22,010 nucleotides of DNA, taken from positions 1 through 22,010 of the IMG/VR virus record IMGVR_UViG_3300031565_014018; one strand, written 5' to 3'. The translations under genes and the position numbers were made by a program. The stretch comes from a virus. Under the pieces are notes generated by a model. It was not told the origin of the DNA. It was given only the letters and a program-made list of their open reading frames with translations, and ran no database searches. Below, piece by piece: positions 6,750-15,000 of this stretch; positions within the stretch are counted from its first letter, which is position 1, and each line of letters opens with the position of its first letter.

Positions 6750-8165
6750 TTATTCCTTTTTTGTTTTTAATTCAACATCTTTTTTGTCGTCACTCTCTCT
6801 AAAATCCTCACCAATAACATCTTTAGCAATTTTTCTTATAATTCTATCTTGTACAATAGATTTAATTTTAGCACATTGTTTTTGCACTTCAATTAAAATA
6901 TTTACAACATTAATTTGAAAATCTTTATCTTTCAAATTCTTTTCCATAAAATTACCCAAATCAATAGTCAAATCAGCAAGCCCACGAACTGTATCTTTTA
7001 ATGTTTGTTGCATTGGACCTATTTGAGTGTCTGTTGAAAATAAACCAAGCTGATCAACACAAGCATCAAACGATGTCTTATATTTCTCAGCTTCTTCATC
7101 GGACATTCCAACAGGCTTTAAATCATCTAATATGTCAATATATCTTGCTCCAATTAAACGCCATATGTTTTTTTTCATATTTGCACCAAAAGCTTTAAAA
7201 TGAGAAACAGATTTTGTTTCTTCCATAATATTGTAATTAATGCCTTCTGTGTTTTTAAAAAGATCTAACATTTTATTAACTGAATTTGCAATTAAAATAT
7301 CTATTAAATCTAAAAATGAACGTAATGTTTTTATAAGTTCCCTTGCTTTTTTCTTTTCACCAGCACCAATAGGTTTTGTAATATGTTGTACGTCTTGTGC
7401 TTCAAGTTTTTTTTGCAACGATTTCAATATTCCCCTTCGAATCATTTTATCTTTTATGAAAGCTTGAGATTCTGGAGAAGGCTCCGGTACAGACCACATA
7501 TCTGATACTGACGTAGAACCTCCTGGGTTTTGAAATGGAGCGTTATATCTGCTCTTATCCACCGCATCTCCTTTCATTTTGTTTCCTATAAAGTTAAGAG
7601 CAAATGTATTTTTAGAACAGTTAGGACACTTGCCTTCATGAAATGTCATTCCGCAATTATTACAATGCTCACCACTGTCTACCATGGATTCATATTCTTC
7701 AAGGCTAACTGGTTTGTCAGTATATTTACCATTATTTATTACATCCAAGTATTCTTGAACGCTATCATCATCAACACCAAGACCAAAACCCAAGTTCACA
7801 GCCTCTTGAACCGCTTGTTGTGCTGGCATATCACTATCAGTCCTAAATCTCGCAATAAACATTCCTGTTCTATCTTTACCCCACTTACAATGAACATACG
7901 TTACGTCGTCACCAACCAAAGCTACTGGGCCAATCTCGTCAATTTGTTTCAAGGCTTTTTCATGATCAAAACCGTGAATTGGAATTATAAAATGTTTGAT
8001 TCCATTTTTTTTACATTCATCTTTTATCTTTATGCCGCTATCCCTGTCTAAACTGATTATCTTATTTATGCCCCATTCTTTTTTAAGCATAGATATTTCT
8101 TCAAGATCAGGTGCTCCTCCTCGATATAGCAAATCTGGTACTACTTCAACAAACCTAGAGGGCAT
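6750..8165 (-). CDS. Tyrosine/dual-specificity phosphatase domain fused to a zinc ribbon and helical domain
   Basis: A 471-aa protein. Residues 1-145 are a cysteine-based phosphatase: the P-loop V-H-C-K-W-G-K-D-R-T-G gives HC-x5-R-T with nucleophile Cys93 and Arg99, and D-L-L-Y-R-G-G-A-P near residues 11-19 is the usual N-terminal strand/turn of the family. Asp67 in the I-H-G-F-D segment could be the general acid. The G-K-D-R-T form of the loop occurs in bacterial PTP and lipid phosphatases such as MptpB. Cys168, 171, 180 and 183 (two C-x2-C knuckles) form a zinc ribbon. Residues about 235-460 are helical and of unknown function, probably the virion- or assembly-binding part. It overlaps the 154-aa gene by 11 bases and lies in the morphogenesis operon, so the enzyme may be packaged or act during head assembly. 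The substrate (phosphoprotein, lipid or RNA 5' end) cannot be told. Confidence 0.75.
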   Translation of the reverse strand: MPSRFVEVVPDLLYRGGAPDLEEISMLKKEWGINKIISLDRDSGIKIKDECKKNGIKHFIIPIHGFDHEKALKQIDEIGPVALVGDDVTYVHCKWGKDRTGMFIARFRTDSDMPAQQAVQEAVNLGFGLGVDDDSVQEYLDVINNGKYTDKPVSLEEYESMVDSGEHCNNCGMTFHEGKCPNCSKNTFALNFIGNKMKGDAVDKSRYNAPFQNPGGSTSVSDMWSVPEPSPESQAFIKDKMIRRGILKSLQKKLEAQDVQHITKPIGAGEKKKARELIKTLRSFLDLIDILIANSVNKMLDLFKNTEGINYNIMEETKSVSHFKAFGANMKKNIWRLIGARYIDILDDLKPVGMSDEEAEKYKTSFDACVDQLGLFSTDTQIGPMQQTLKDTVRGLADLTIDLGNFMEKNLKDKDFQINVVNILIEVQKQCAKIKSIVQDRIIRKIAKDVIGEDFRESDDKKDVELKTKKE

Positions 8166-8619
8166 GTTTTACTCCACTCTTTTTTATCGCCGTCATCAAT
8201 GATGCCTCTTCGGCATTTTTGATGTTTAATTGTTTTGCTTTATCTATTATTTTACTATATAATTTTAATATTTTTTTTGCATCATCTAAATTATCATTTG
8301 CTATTTTTGATAATATCATAGATTTGGATTGTTTTTTTATTAATTGATAAACTTCATTACTTGTTGTTCCTTCTATTCCTAATTCGTAAGGATCTTTTAA
8401 TGTTAATTCGCTTGGGTCCACAGGAACATTTTCATTTAATATATTATTAATTATATCTTTATTCACTTCTACAATAACCGGAGCTTCTCCGTTTAGTGTT
8501 AATTCATTTGCTTTTTTTAATACATCTTCAGACTCAACCAATTCAGAAGCCATAACAGTAATGTTTCCAGACATAACTTGTCCTACATTAGTTAGTTTCA
8601 TAATATAAAATTTTTTCAT
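8155..8619 (-). CDS. Hypothetical 154-aa protein of the virion operon
   Basis: An unrecognised, mostly helical protein. The first 60 residues have a beta-alpha pattern (M-K-L-T-N-V-G, then P-V-I-V-E-V), the middle is Asn/Pro/Glu-rich, and the C-terminal half (about 90-150) looks like two or three helices including L-S-K-I-A-N-D. The ATG at 8617-8619 overlaps the upstream stop codon by one base (TAATG) with a GGAG ribosome site, and its own stop lies 11 bases inside the phosphatase gene, so all three are coupled. The product is probably a small assembly or virion protein that acts with its neighbours. No enzymatic motif is seen. Confidence 0.55.
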   Translation of the reverse strand: MKKFYIMKLTNVGQVMSGNITVMASELVESEDVLKKANELTLNGEAPVIVEVNKDIINNILNENVPVDPSELTLKDPYELGIEGTTSNEVYQLIKKQSKSMILSKIANDNLDDAKKILKLYSKIIDKAKQLNIKNAEEASLMTAIKKSGVKHAL

Positions 8620-9584
8620 TATAACTCCAATAATTTATGCAAGGGTGCAAATTGAGATACGTTTCTAAGATTTCCTTTGTTTAATTCGGAAGCATTAAAA
8701 ATACTATTATTAAATTGTTTTGCAAAATTATTTACTTTTTCTAACACAATATTTAAAACATCTTGAGTTTCAATTTCTTTATCTGATGAAAACCGCATTT
8801 CATATGTGTCATTTTTAAGTAAAACTATACAATTAAATCCTATTTCATGAAGTGCAATTGCAAGTTCTTTCATATGAGATATTATTTTTTCTTCTTCAGT
8901 TGTTATAGATATTGAAAAATTTTTAATTGTATCATCAACAATATCAAATATATTTGTCATCCCATTGTTTGCAAAATCATCATATGTTTCGGAATTCATT
9001 TTTGCTGGAAACATATCATTGCAACAAGCAAAAGAAACAACACAATGCTTTCCATCCATTTCATCTAAAATTGCTTTTTTGATATGTTCTTGTTTAAAAT
9101 GATTATATGCTTTTCTTTTATTAAATAATGAATTATTTATAACGTTACCTACTAACTCAGAAAACGTTCCATTTTTTTGAGAACTATTAACTGTAATATT
9201 AGAACTATTAGAACTATTAGAACTATTAGCTATATCATCAACTGTAGTATTAACTGCATTATCAACATCATTTGTAGGAGCAGTGATAGGAGCAATGGTA
9301 GGAGCAATGGTAGGAGCAGGTTGTTTCGGTGCATTATCCACCTCTTTATCTGCAGGAGGATTAGGATTCATTGCAGTTGGAGCAGGAGGAGCAGTTGGAG
9401 CTACTGGTGGTTTAGCAACTGGAGCTACTGGTGGTTTAGCAACTGGAGCTTTAGGTGCAGCATTAGGTGGTTCCAGGTTTTGCTGCTCTTGTTGTCGCTC
9501 TTGATCAGGAGACATTATTTGTGCCTGTTTTTTAATATTGGCATCAACTATTCTGTCACAAATTTTATTCAGGAAATTACTCAT
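8619..9584 (-). CDS. Virion-operon protein with Pro/Ala repeat linker
   Basis: A 321-aa protein of unknown function. Residues 1-18 are an amphipathic N-terminal helix, followed by K-Q-A-Q (19-22). Residues 23-135 are a long disordered linker made of Ala/Pro/Val/Lys repeats and then an Asn/Ser repeat. A folded alpha/beta domain (about 150-321) includes C-V-V-S-F-A-C-C near residue 180, a long helix with M-K-E-L-A-I-A-L-H-E-I-G, and the strand N-C-I-V-L-L-K. It abuts the preceding gene directly and has a good AGGAG site. The tether-plus-domain arrangement suits a scaffold-anchored or packaged internal protein. The K-x-A-Q after the N-terminal helix may be a protease site (inference). Confidence 0.6.
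   Translation of the reverse strand: MSNFLNKICDRIVDANIKKQAQIMSPDQERQQEQQNLEPPNAAPKAPVAKPPVAPVAKPPVAPTAPPAPTAMNPNPPADKEVDNAPKQPAPTIAPTIAPITAPTNDVDNAVNTTVDDIANSSNSSNSSNITVNSSQKNGTFSELVGNVINNSLFNKRKAYNHFKQEHIKKAILDEMDGKHCVVSFACCNDMFPAKMNSETYDDFANNGMTNIFDIVDDTIKNFSISITTEEEKIISHMKELAIALHEIGFNCIVLLKNDTYEMRFSSDKEIETQDVLNIVLEKVNNFAKQFNNSIFNASELNKGNLRNVSQFAPLHKLLEL
9201..9227. repeat. Three 9-bp tandem units encoding Asn-Ser-Ser
   Basis: AGAACTATT is repeated three times exactly, giving an Asn-Ser-Ser run in the disordered linker of the 321-aa protein. It is in-frame low-complexity DNA prone to slippage. Confidence 0.85.
9397..9450. repeat. 24-bp tandem duplication in the Pro/Ala linker
   Basis: Bases 9397-9420 are repeated exactly at 9421-9444, and the first six bases recur at 9445-9450. 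The unit encodes eight residues of the Ala-Pro-Val-Ala-Lys-Pro-Pro-Val type. Perfect identity suggests recent expansion. A related 12-bp unit (GGAGCAATGGTA) is doubled just upstream at about 9289-9312. Confidence 0.85.
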
Positions 9585-10568
9585 TTATTCTCCTGTTGAT
9601 TCATCTGGTGTTTCAAGCTCCACAGTTTCAGGTTCAGATTCAGGTTCTGACTCTACCTTATTTTCAGGTATTGTTGTAATAGGCTGCACGTCTTCAACAA
9701 TAATTCTTAATGACATTGCTTTTTTTAAAGCACGTGAAATAGATAAAATACCAATATCAAATGATGTATTTACCACAAAAACACCCATGCCATCAACATT
9801 AAATTTTGAATCTCCATTAATTCTTATTATACATTCAAATTGTTTATTCTCATCATTAATTGGTCTATTATATAATCCAATTATTTTATAATCAGGTAGA
9901 TCTTTTTTTATTATTGAATCAAAAATTTTATTATCTTTTATATTTTGAATTATTTGATTTATTTGATCTGTATCAAATCCAGAATTTTCCAAACCTAAAA
10001 CACCACCTTTTCCAAAACCTTTAAATTTTTCTGAAGCAAATGATAAATAAAACCTATCCGCTGGAAATGAAATCTCCCCAACAGATAAGCCAATATCCTT
10101 CAATTCTTTGCCGGGAGTATATTTTTCAAGTAATGGACCCTTTGTTATGCTTCTGCCAATTCTTACGCCTTTTCTAGGTTGTTTTTCTTTTGTTTCTTCT
10201 TTTGTTTCTTCTTTTGTTTCTTCTTTTATTTCTTTTTGAGTTTCAAAGATTACACCTTGCATTTCAGAAAGCTTTTTATTTAAAGCACTAATACTTGTAA
10301 GTAAATCTTTTACTTTATAATCATAAGTAACAATATCTACACTTTCAATTGCATCTTCAATGCCCTTTATATCAGCATTAACTGCTTCAATAAGATATTT
10401 TATTTCTGCATGTTTTCCGCTAATTTCTTCAACTTGCCGACTAATAGCGGGACTGAACATGCTTGAAATCCATCTTTTAATTCGACCAAGCATTGTGGCA
10501 ACCTTGATAACATTATCGCTATCTTTAGCAATTTCTAAAGCTGCCATTCTTATAATTCTATTATTCAT
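9585..10568 (-). CDS. Coiled-coil plus alpha/beta domain protein of the virion operon
   Basis: I place the start at the ATG at 10566-10568; the longer reading opens only with a TTG further upstream. This gives 327 aa and an 8-base overlap with the preceding gene, with a GAGG site nearby. Residues 1-45 are helical and basic (M-L-G-R-I-K-R-W), 45-120 a likely coiled coil, and 115-130 a K-E-E-T repeat linker. Residues about 165-300 form an alpha/beta domain with several strands (for example G-V-F-V-V-N-T-S-F-D-I-G). The C-terminal 25 residues are a Glu/Pro/Ser tail. The plan, helical anchor, charged linker, folded domain and acidic tail, is like that of the next gene. No enzyme family is recognised; a structural or assembly role is inferred from position. 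Confidence 0.55.
   Translation of the reverse strand: MNNRIIRMAALEIAKDSDNVIKVATMLGRIKRWISSMFSPAISRQVEEISGKHAEIKYLIEAVNADIKGIEDAIESVDIVTYDYKVKDLLTSISALNKKLSEMQGVIFETQKEIKEETKEETKEETKEKQPRKGVRIGRSITKGPLLEKYTPGKELKDIGLSVGEISFPADRFYLSFASEKFKGFGKGGVLGLENSGFDTDQINQIIQNIKDNKIFDSIIKKDLPDYKIIGLYNRPINDENKQFECIIRINGDSKFNVDGMGVFVVNTSFDIGILSISRALKKAMSLRIIVEDVQPITTIPENKVESEPESEPETVELETPDESTGE
10187..10234. repeat. Four 12-bp tandem units encoding Lys-Glu-Glu-Thr
   Basis: Three exact copies of CTTTTGTTTCTT and a fourth with one change run from 10187 to 10234. They encode a K-E-E-T repeat at the end of the coiled coil in the 327-aa protein. The unit keeps the frame, so copy-number change would only lengthen or shorten the linker. 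Confidence 0.85.
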
Positions 10569-12036
10569 CTGCCTCTTCAGCAATTGCTATAAGTTTTAAT
10601 TTCAAATTTTCATCATCAACATTGTTGGCATATTTTTTAATATATTCAGCAAGTCCTTTATAATCCCCAGAATCAATATATTTTGAAAAAGCTAATGCAG
10701 GTTTTTGATTTGGTAAATTTATATAATATTTTGTTTTTTTATCATATGCAGGACCAATACTTTCATCAGTTGGTGGGTTTAAGTTTGTACCCGCAGTAAA
10801 TGAATCAGCTTCTCCTGATAAAGCTTCATTAAGTTTTTTTTCTGATGGGCGCTCATCTCCTGACCAATATTCTTCTACACTAACCTGATCATCACTAGGT
10901 GTAACGCTACCCTCTTCTGCAGGTGGGGCTTCTACTGTTGAAGTTTCAACCTCCGAGTGTTGAGATGTAGAAATTGCTTCAGAAGGGTCAGAAGGTTCAG
11001 AGGGTTCAGAAGGTTCAGAAGGTTCAGTTTTTGCAACCAAATCTTTAAAATGTTCATTCCAAAGAGGAACAATTCTAACCATTGCATCGTTGCCCCTACG
11101 AATTAATTTTGATATTTCTTTTATATATTCATCAGGATCACCCACATTGACAGCATGACTAACTATATTTAATGTGCCAGCAGATTGATCTAATGTGCTT
11201 TGCATTAAATCAAAGATTTTTTCCATTGACTTTTTAAGGTTTCTACCTCTCATAAGAGATTTATAATGAAAAGAATCAAGTAATCCTTTTTTTACTAATT
11301 CTTGATAAAGTTCAACTTCTGCCGCTGCTACTTTGTCTTCATTTTTGTTGCCAATTTCTGAACCTGGTATTTCTGTTGGGTTTTCAGATTCTTTTACCGA
11401 TTCTTCCTCTTCTAATTTTTCTTCTTCAGTTGCTTTATCTGCAAGATTTTTAACAGTTTGAGATTCAATAGGTTGTTTATTTTTTCTTTTTTTATCACTT
11501 TCTCTTCTTTCGATTATTTCATTTGCATGATTTATCCACCGTAAAGCACCTTCATCGTTAAATTCATTTATTATTTCAGTAAATTCATTAGCATCAAAAT
11601 CAGGGTCAGTATATATTTCAGGTTCTTCTGGTGCTTTTTCAAGTTTTCCAAACCATTTACTATTTCGATAAATTTCAAATGAAACTTTAGACATCAAAGC
11701 TTGTAGATTACCTTTTGTTTGGCTGCTATCGGCTAATGTAATTATTATTACTTGTTGGTTGAAGAAGTCATTGACAGCATGAGCAAAACGTGATAAATCC
11801 ATTTTGAATTTGCCCCAATAAGCTTCTTTAGCAAACTGCTGTTGCTTTTTGAAAGCCGCTCGAATATTATCATCAATTTCAGTCATTATCCGAACAGCTT
11901 GTTTATAGCTGTCAGATTTTTTCTCAAGACCCCCTTTGCCAAAGGCAGAAAATAATCCGCTCCACCCTTTGGAACCAGCAAAGGGATTATTTCGCACGGA
12001 AATTAATGCTTCTTTTTTTATATCGTTATTATTCAT
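10561..12036 (-). CDS. Large helical virion/assembly protein just downstream of the portal
   Basis: A 491-aa protein with no recognised family. The N-terminus (1-45) is glycine- and lysine-rich. Residues 45-190 look folded, with F-A-H-A-V-N-D-F-F-N-Q-Q and a strand V-I-I-I-T-L-A-D. A Lys/Glu-rich low-complexity region follows (190-240), then a helical segment (245-345), an E-P-S repeat (about 347-362), a long acidic Ser/Pro linker, and a short C-terminal domain (about 430-491). Several separable segments joined by disordered linkers resemble the 644-aa protein at the right of the window. It follows the portal by 63 bases; no strong ribosome site precedes its ATG. It may be a head-interior or portal-associated protein, which is inference. 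Confidence 0.5.
   Translation of the reverse strand: MNNNDIKKEALISVRNNPFAGSKGWSGLFSAFGKGGLEKKSDSYKQAVRIMTEIDDNIRAAFKKQQQFAKEAYWGKFKMDLSRFAHAVNDFFNQQVIIITLADSSQTKGNLQALMSKVSFEIYRNSKWFGKLEKAPEEPEIYTDPDFDANEFTEIINEFNDEGALRWINHANEIIERRESDKKRKNKQPIESQTVKNLADKATEEEKLEEEESVKESENPTEIPGSEIGNKNEDKVAAAEVELYQELVKKGLLDSFHYKSLMRGRNLKKSMEKIFDLMQSTLDQSAGTLNIVSHAVNVGDPDEYIKEISKLIRRGNDAMVRIVPLWNEHFKDLVAKTEPSEPSEPSEPSDPSEAISTSQHSEVETSTVEAPPAEEGSVTPSDDQVSVEEYWSGDERPSEKKLNEALSGEADSFTAGTNLNPPTDESIGPAYDKKTKYYINLPNQKPALAFSKYIDSGDYKGLAEYIKKYANNVDDENLKLKLIAIAEEADE
10982..11026. repeat. Five 9-bp tandem units encoding Glu-Pro-Ser
   Basis: Five units of GAAGGTTCA (two with single-base changes) encode an E-P-S repeat in the linker of the 491-aa protein. 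The pattern is a flexible, acidic spacer. Confidence 0.85.
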
Positions 12037-12099
12037 TTAATCAACCATTATTCTGAAGTATTCACATTAATTTGATTTTATTATATTACCGCCAAGAAT

Positions 12100-15000
12100 T
12101 TATGCTGGAGGAGGCGGTGGGGCTCCACCTGTTGCGCCCGCGCCGCCGCCACTTGGAGGCTTTGGTGCTGGAGGCTTTGGTGCTGGAGGAGGAGGTAATC
12201 CGCCCCCTCCCATTGGAGGCGCTCCACTAGGACCGCCACTTTCTGCTTCTTCACCAGGAACTGGACCCTCTTGAGGTGTTTCACCAGGTAGAGGCGTGTC
12301 AGGAATATCTGGAACCTCATCGTTTACATCGAGAGAGCGAAGCTCACTCAATGACATATTAGCCAATGAAGCTTCTTCTTTTGCTCTAGTTGCATTTACA
12401 ATTGCTTCATGACGAATCATTCTTTGTTCATTTTCATAATCTAATCCAAGACTTCTAAATAAAGAATGCTCAGAAACAATTTTTTGCTCGCCAACAGCAA
12501 GGTTAGACAAAAATTGAATGTAATCTCCAAGATCAAACAAAGACATATGATTCCACTCAACATCGGGAATAATGAGTTTTCTTTGACCATCCACATCTTC
12601 CCAAAAATCATGCATTTGTGATATTGGAGCAAACACTTTAGATCTAATCCATTTAGATAACATATTTTGAAACTGCATGTATCTTTGTCTAAGAACATCT
12701 AAACTCAAACCACCATTTGCATAAGTGATGTCTCCAGATTCCATAATTACCTGGGGAACCATAAGTGCAATATAAATTTCTTTCATCAATCTTTCTAAGT
12801 CGGGATTGATATCGATAACTACATTGGAGCTTATCTTTTGAATATCTACGGAACCATGAGTAATAATTTTAAAGTCTTTATCATATTGCGCGGAGTTTCC
12901 TTGTATTGTAGTCTTTCCACAACGTCTTGTAACAAATAATCCTGTTGGAACTGTAAAACACCAAACTTTTCCAGCATATTGTTCAACGTTTAATAAATTA
13001 CGTTTTTCTTTTGTTTGACTATTTCTCGATGTTTTATAAACTAAAGGCAATTTACCTTTATCACTTGTTGACCACAAAACAGTATACAATGGTTGTCTTC
13101 GTCCATCAATATATTTTTCATCATCTCTCACAAAAGAAGTTGGAACAAATCCGCATTTATGCACAATTTCAAAAACATCATCTGCTAATTGTTTTGAAGT
13201 TGTATAATAAGCAAATCGTTTTGATTGTTTTTTGGGATTATCATAAACAGAACCATCTCCAGCTACTAAAGCATTTAAAAGAACTGTCAACAATCTTGGG
13301 CTTAAATCTAAAATCCATCTTGGAATATGTTTGTTAGATGATTTTGTATTTCCATCAGAATCTCCACATTCTTGTTTAAAATATTCATATAAATTTTTAT
13401 TATAAAATCTTCCTTTCCATAAATCCTCTCGTTTGTCTTTAGAAATAATTTGATGTTTGCATGATAGTTTTATAAAGTCACCAAACGCATCTGCACATTT
13501 TTTCATTTTATCATAATGTTTTGTAGTGGTTTGACAAATTTCTACCATGTGTTGATATTTATCATCACTAAAAACACAACCTTCACTAATCACATATCCT
13601 AAATATTCTAAATATAATTTTATTGGAACTTCATTATCGATAATGTTTACTGTTTTTATATCATCATTACCAGTCCATTTTATATTACTTCTAAATTTAG
13701 AATAATCATTCAAATTTAAATCTTTAGCCTCGGTTTTATGCCAATCACTCCAGATGGTTTTTCTTAAACTTCTATGACCATTAAATTCATATTGTTTGTT
13801 TGAAACCCACATTTTATGATTAGGAGTTACCATAATATCTATTTTATCATTTTTATAATGATACATTTCACCATCATGATTTTGCACATTTGCAGCAAGT
13901 GGTTCATGATATTCAAGTTCTTCAGTATCTGAATTAAAACAAGCAATTTTTATTCCGGGTTTTGGTTTGCTATCTATGACCAAACCATCAATTTCAATAT
14001 AATCAATTATTTCATAAAACTTTTTATATCCTTGATTTGTTAATACTTCCGTTTCTTCATCATGACATTCGAGTAAATTTCTCCAGTATTCTAAATCTGC
14101 TGGTGTAATTTTATATTCAGCATCAATACTGCCACCACCCAATTTCACTAACGTAATTGGATTAATCATATTGTCCGCTTGGGCATATTTACATTCTCTA
14201 AGTTTGTCCCAAAGCATTAAAGCTTTATATGCAGAAGCAATAAGACTTGTTCCTCTTGAGTCGTATGGACTTATTTTTCTCGCCAAATGAGAAATATAGA
14301 AGTTGTCTAGTGGAATGTTTTGTCCAGCCCGAACTAATTGTAAAATATTTGGTGGTATATTTCTTCGTAGTCTTATACTATCAGGATCTGTTCCAGTTAT
14401 AATTCTTCTTAATTCAGAATCAGGTCTAAGTGTAATTTGTGGTGGCCCAGAAACAACTGATCTGTTTATGTAGATGTAGTCTGGATTTTGAACAGTAACT
14501 CTGCTCCATTTACCCGTATGATCATCTAAATGCAAATAAGGAAAACATTCACCAGTTACAAAAAACTCCTGCGCCATTTCAACACAAGCATTATGTAATT
14601 GCATTTCATCAATCATAACATTAAAGAAATCTTCAATTTTTTTATCAGGACAACTAATATTTAATTTTGAAATAGGATAAGTGGAATGAAGATGAATTGC
14701 GTTATTTACAATTGGATTTAAAGCAAAAAATGCTCTTGACCAAGCGTTCATTGTACCCCTATCACGAGGGAGCTGTGTATTAGAAGTAAGCCATAATGGA
14801 CTGTATAGTTCGGGACCTTGTCTTACCGTGTCGCCCATTCCTCGCCAAGCACTACCAATAGAAGAAGACGATATTGAAGTAGAAGCGTTCTTCTTCATGA
14901 ATTCTCTTCTTTGATGGCCCGGAACCATTACAGCATGTGACATAATGCTTTGATCAACTAGCTCTTTATTTGTTTTAGAAAACGCATCAGCTGGTTGAAA

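Noticed and set aside
10569-10583. Longer TTG start for the 327-aa gene
   Set aside because: The ATG at 10566-10568 has a GAGG site and a typical short overlap; the TTG adds five residues without support.
12081-12320. A 79-aa minus-strand frame over the end of the portal gene
   Set aside because: It overlaps the portal tail in another frame and encodes Gln/Leu-rich low complexity produced by the Pro/Gly repeat codons.
14179-14190. K-Y-A-Q in the portal (residues 308-311) as a further processing site
   Set aside because: It lies in a folded, conserved core helix with no linker after it, so I count it as a chance match.
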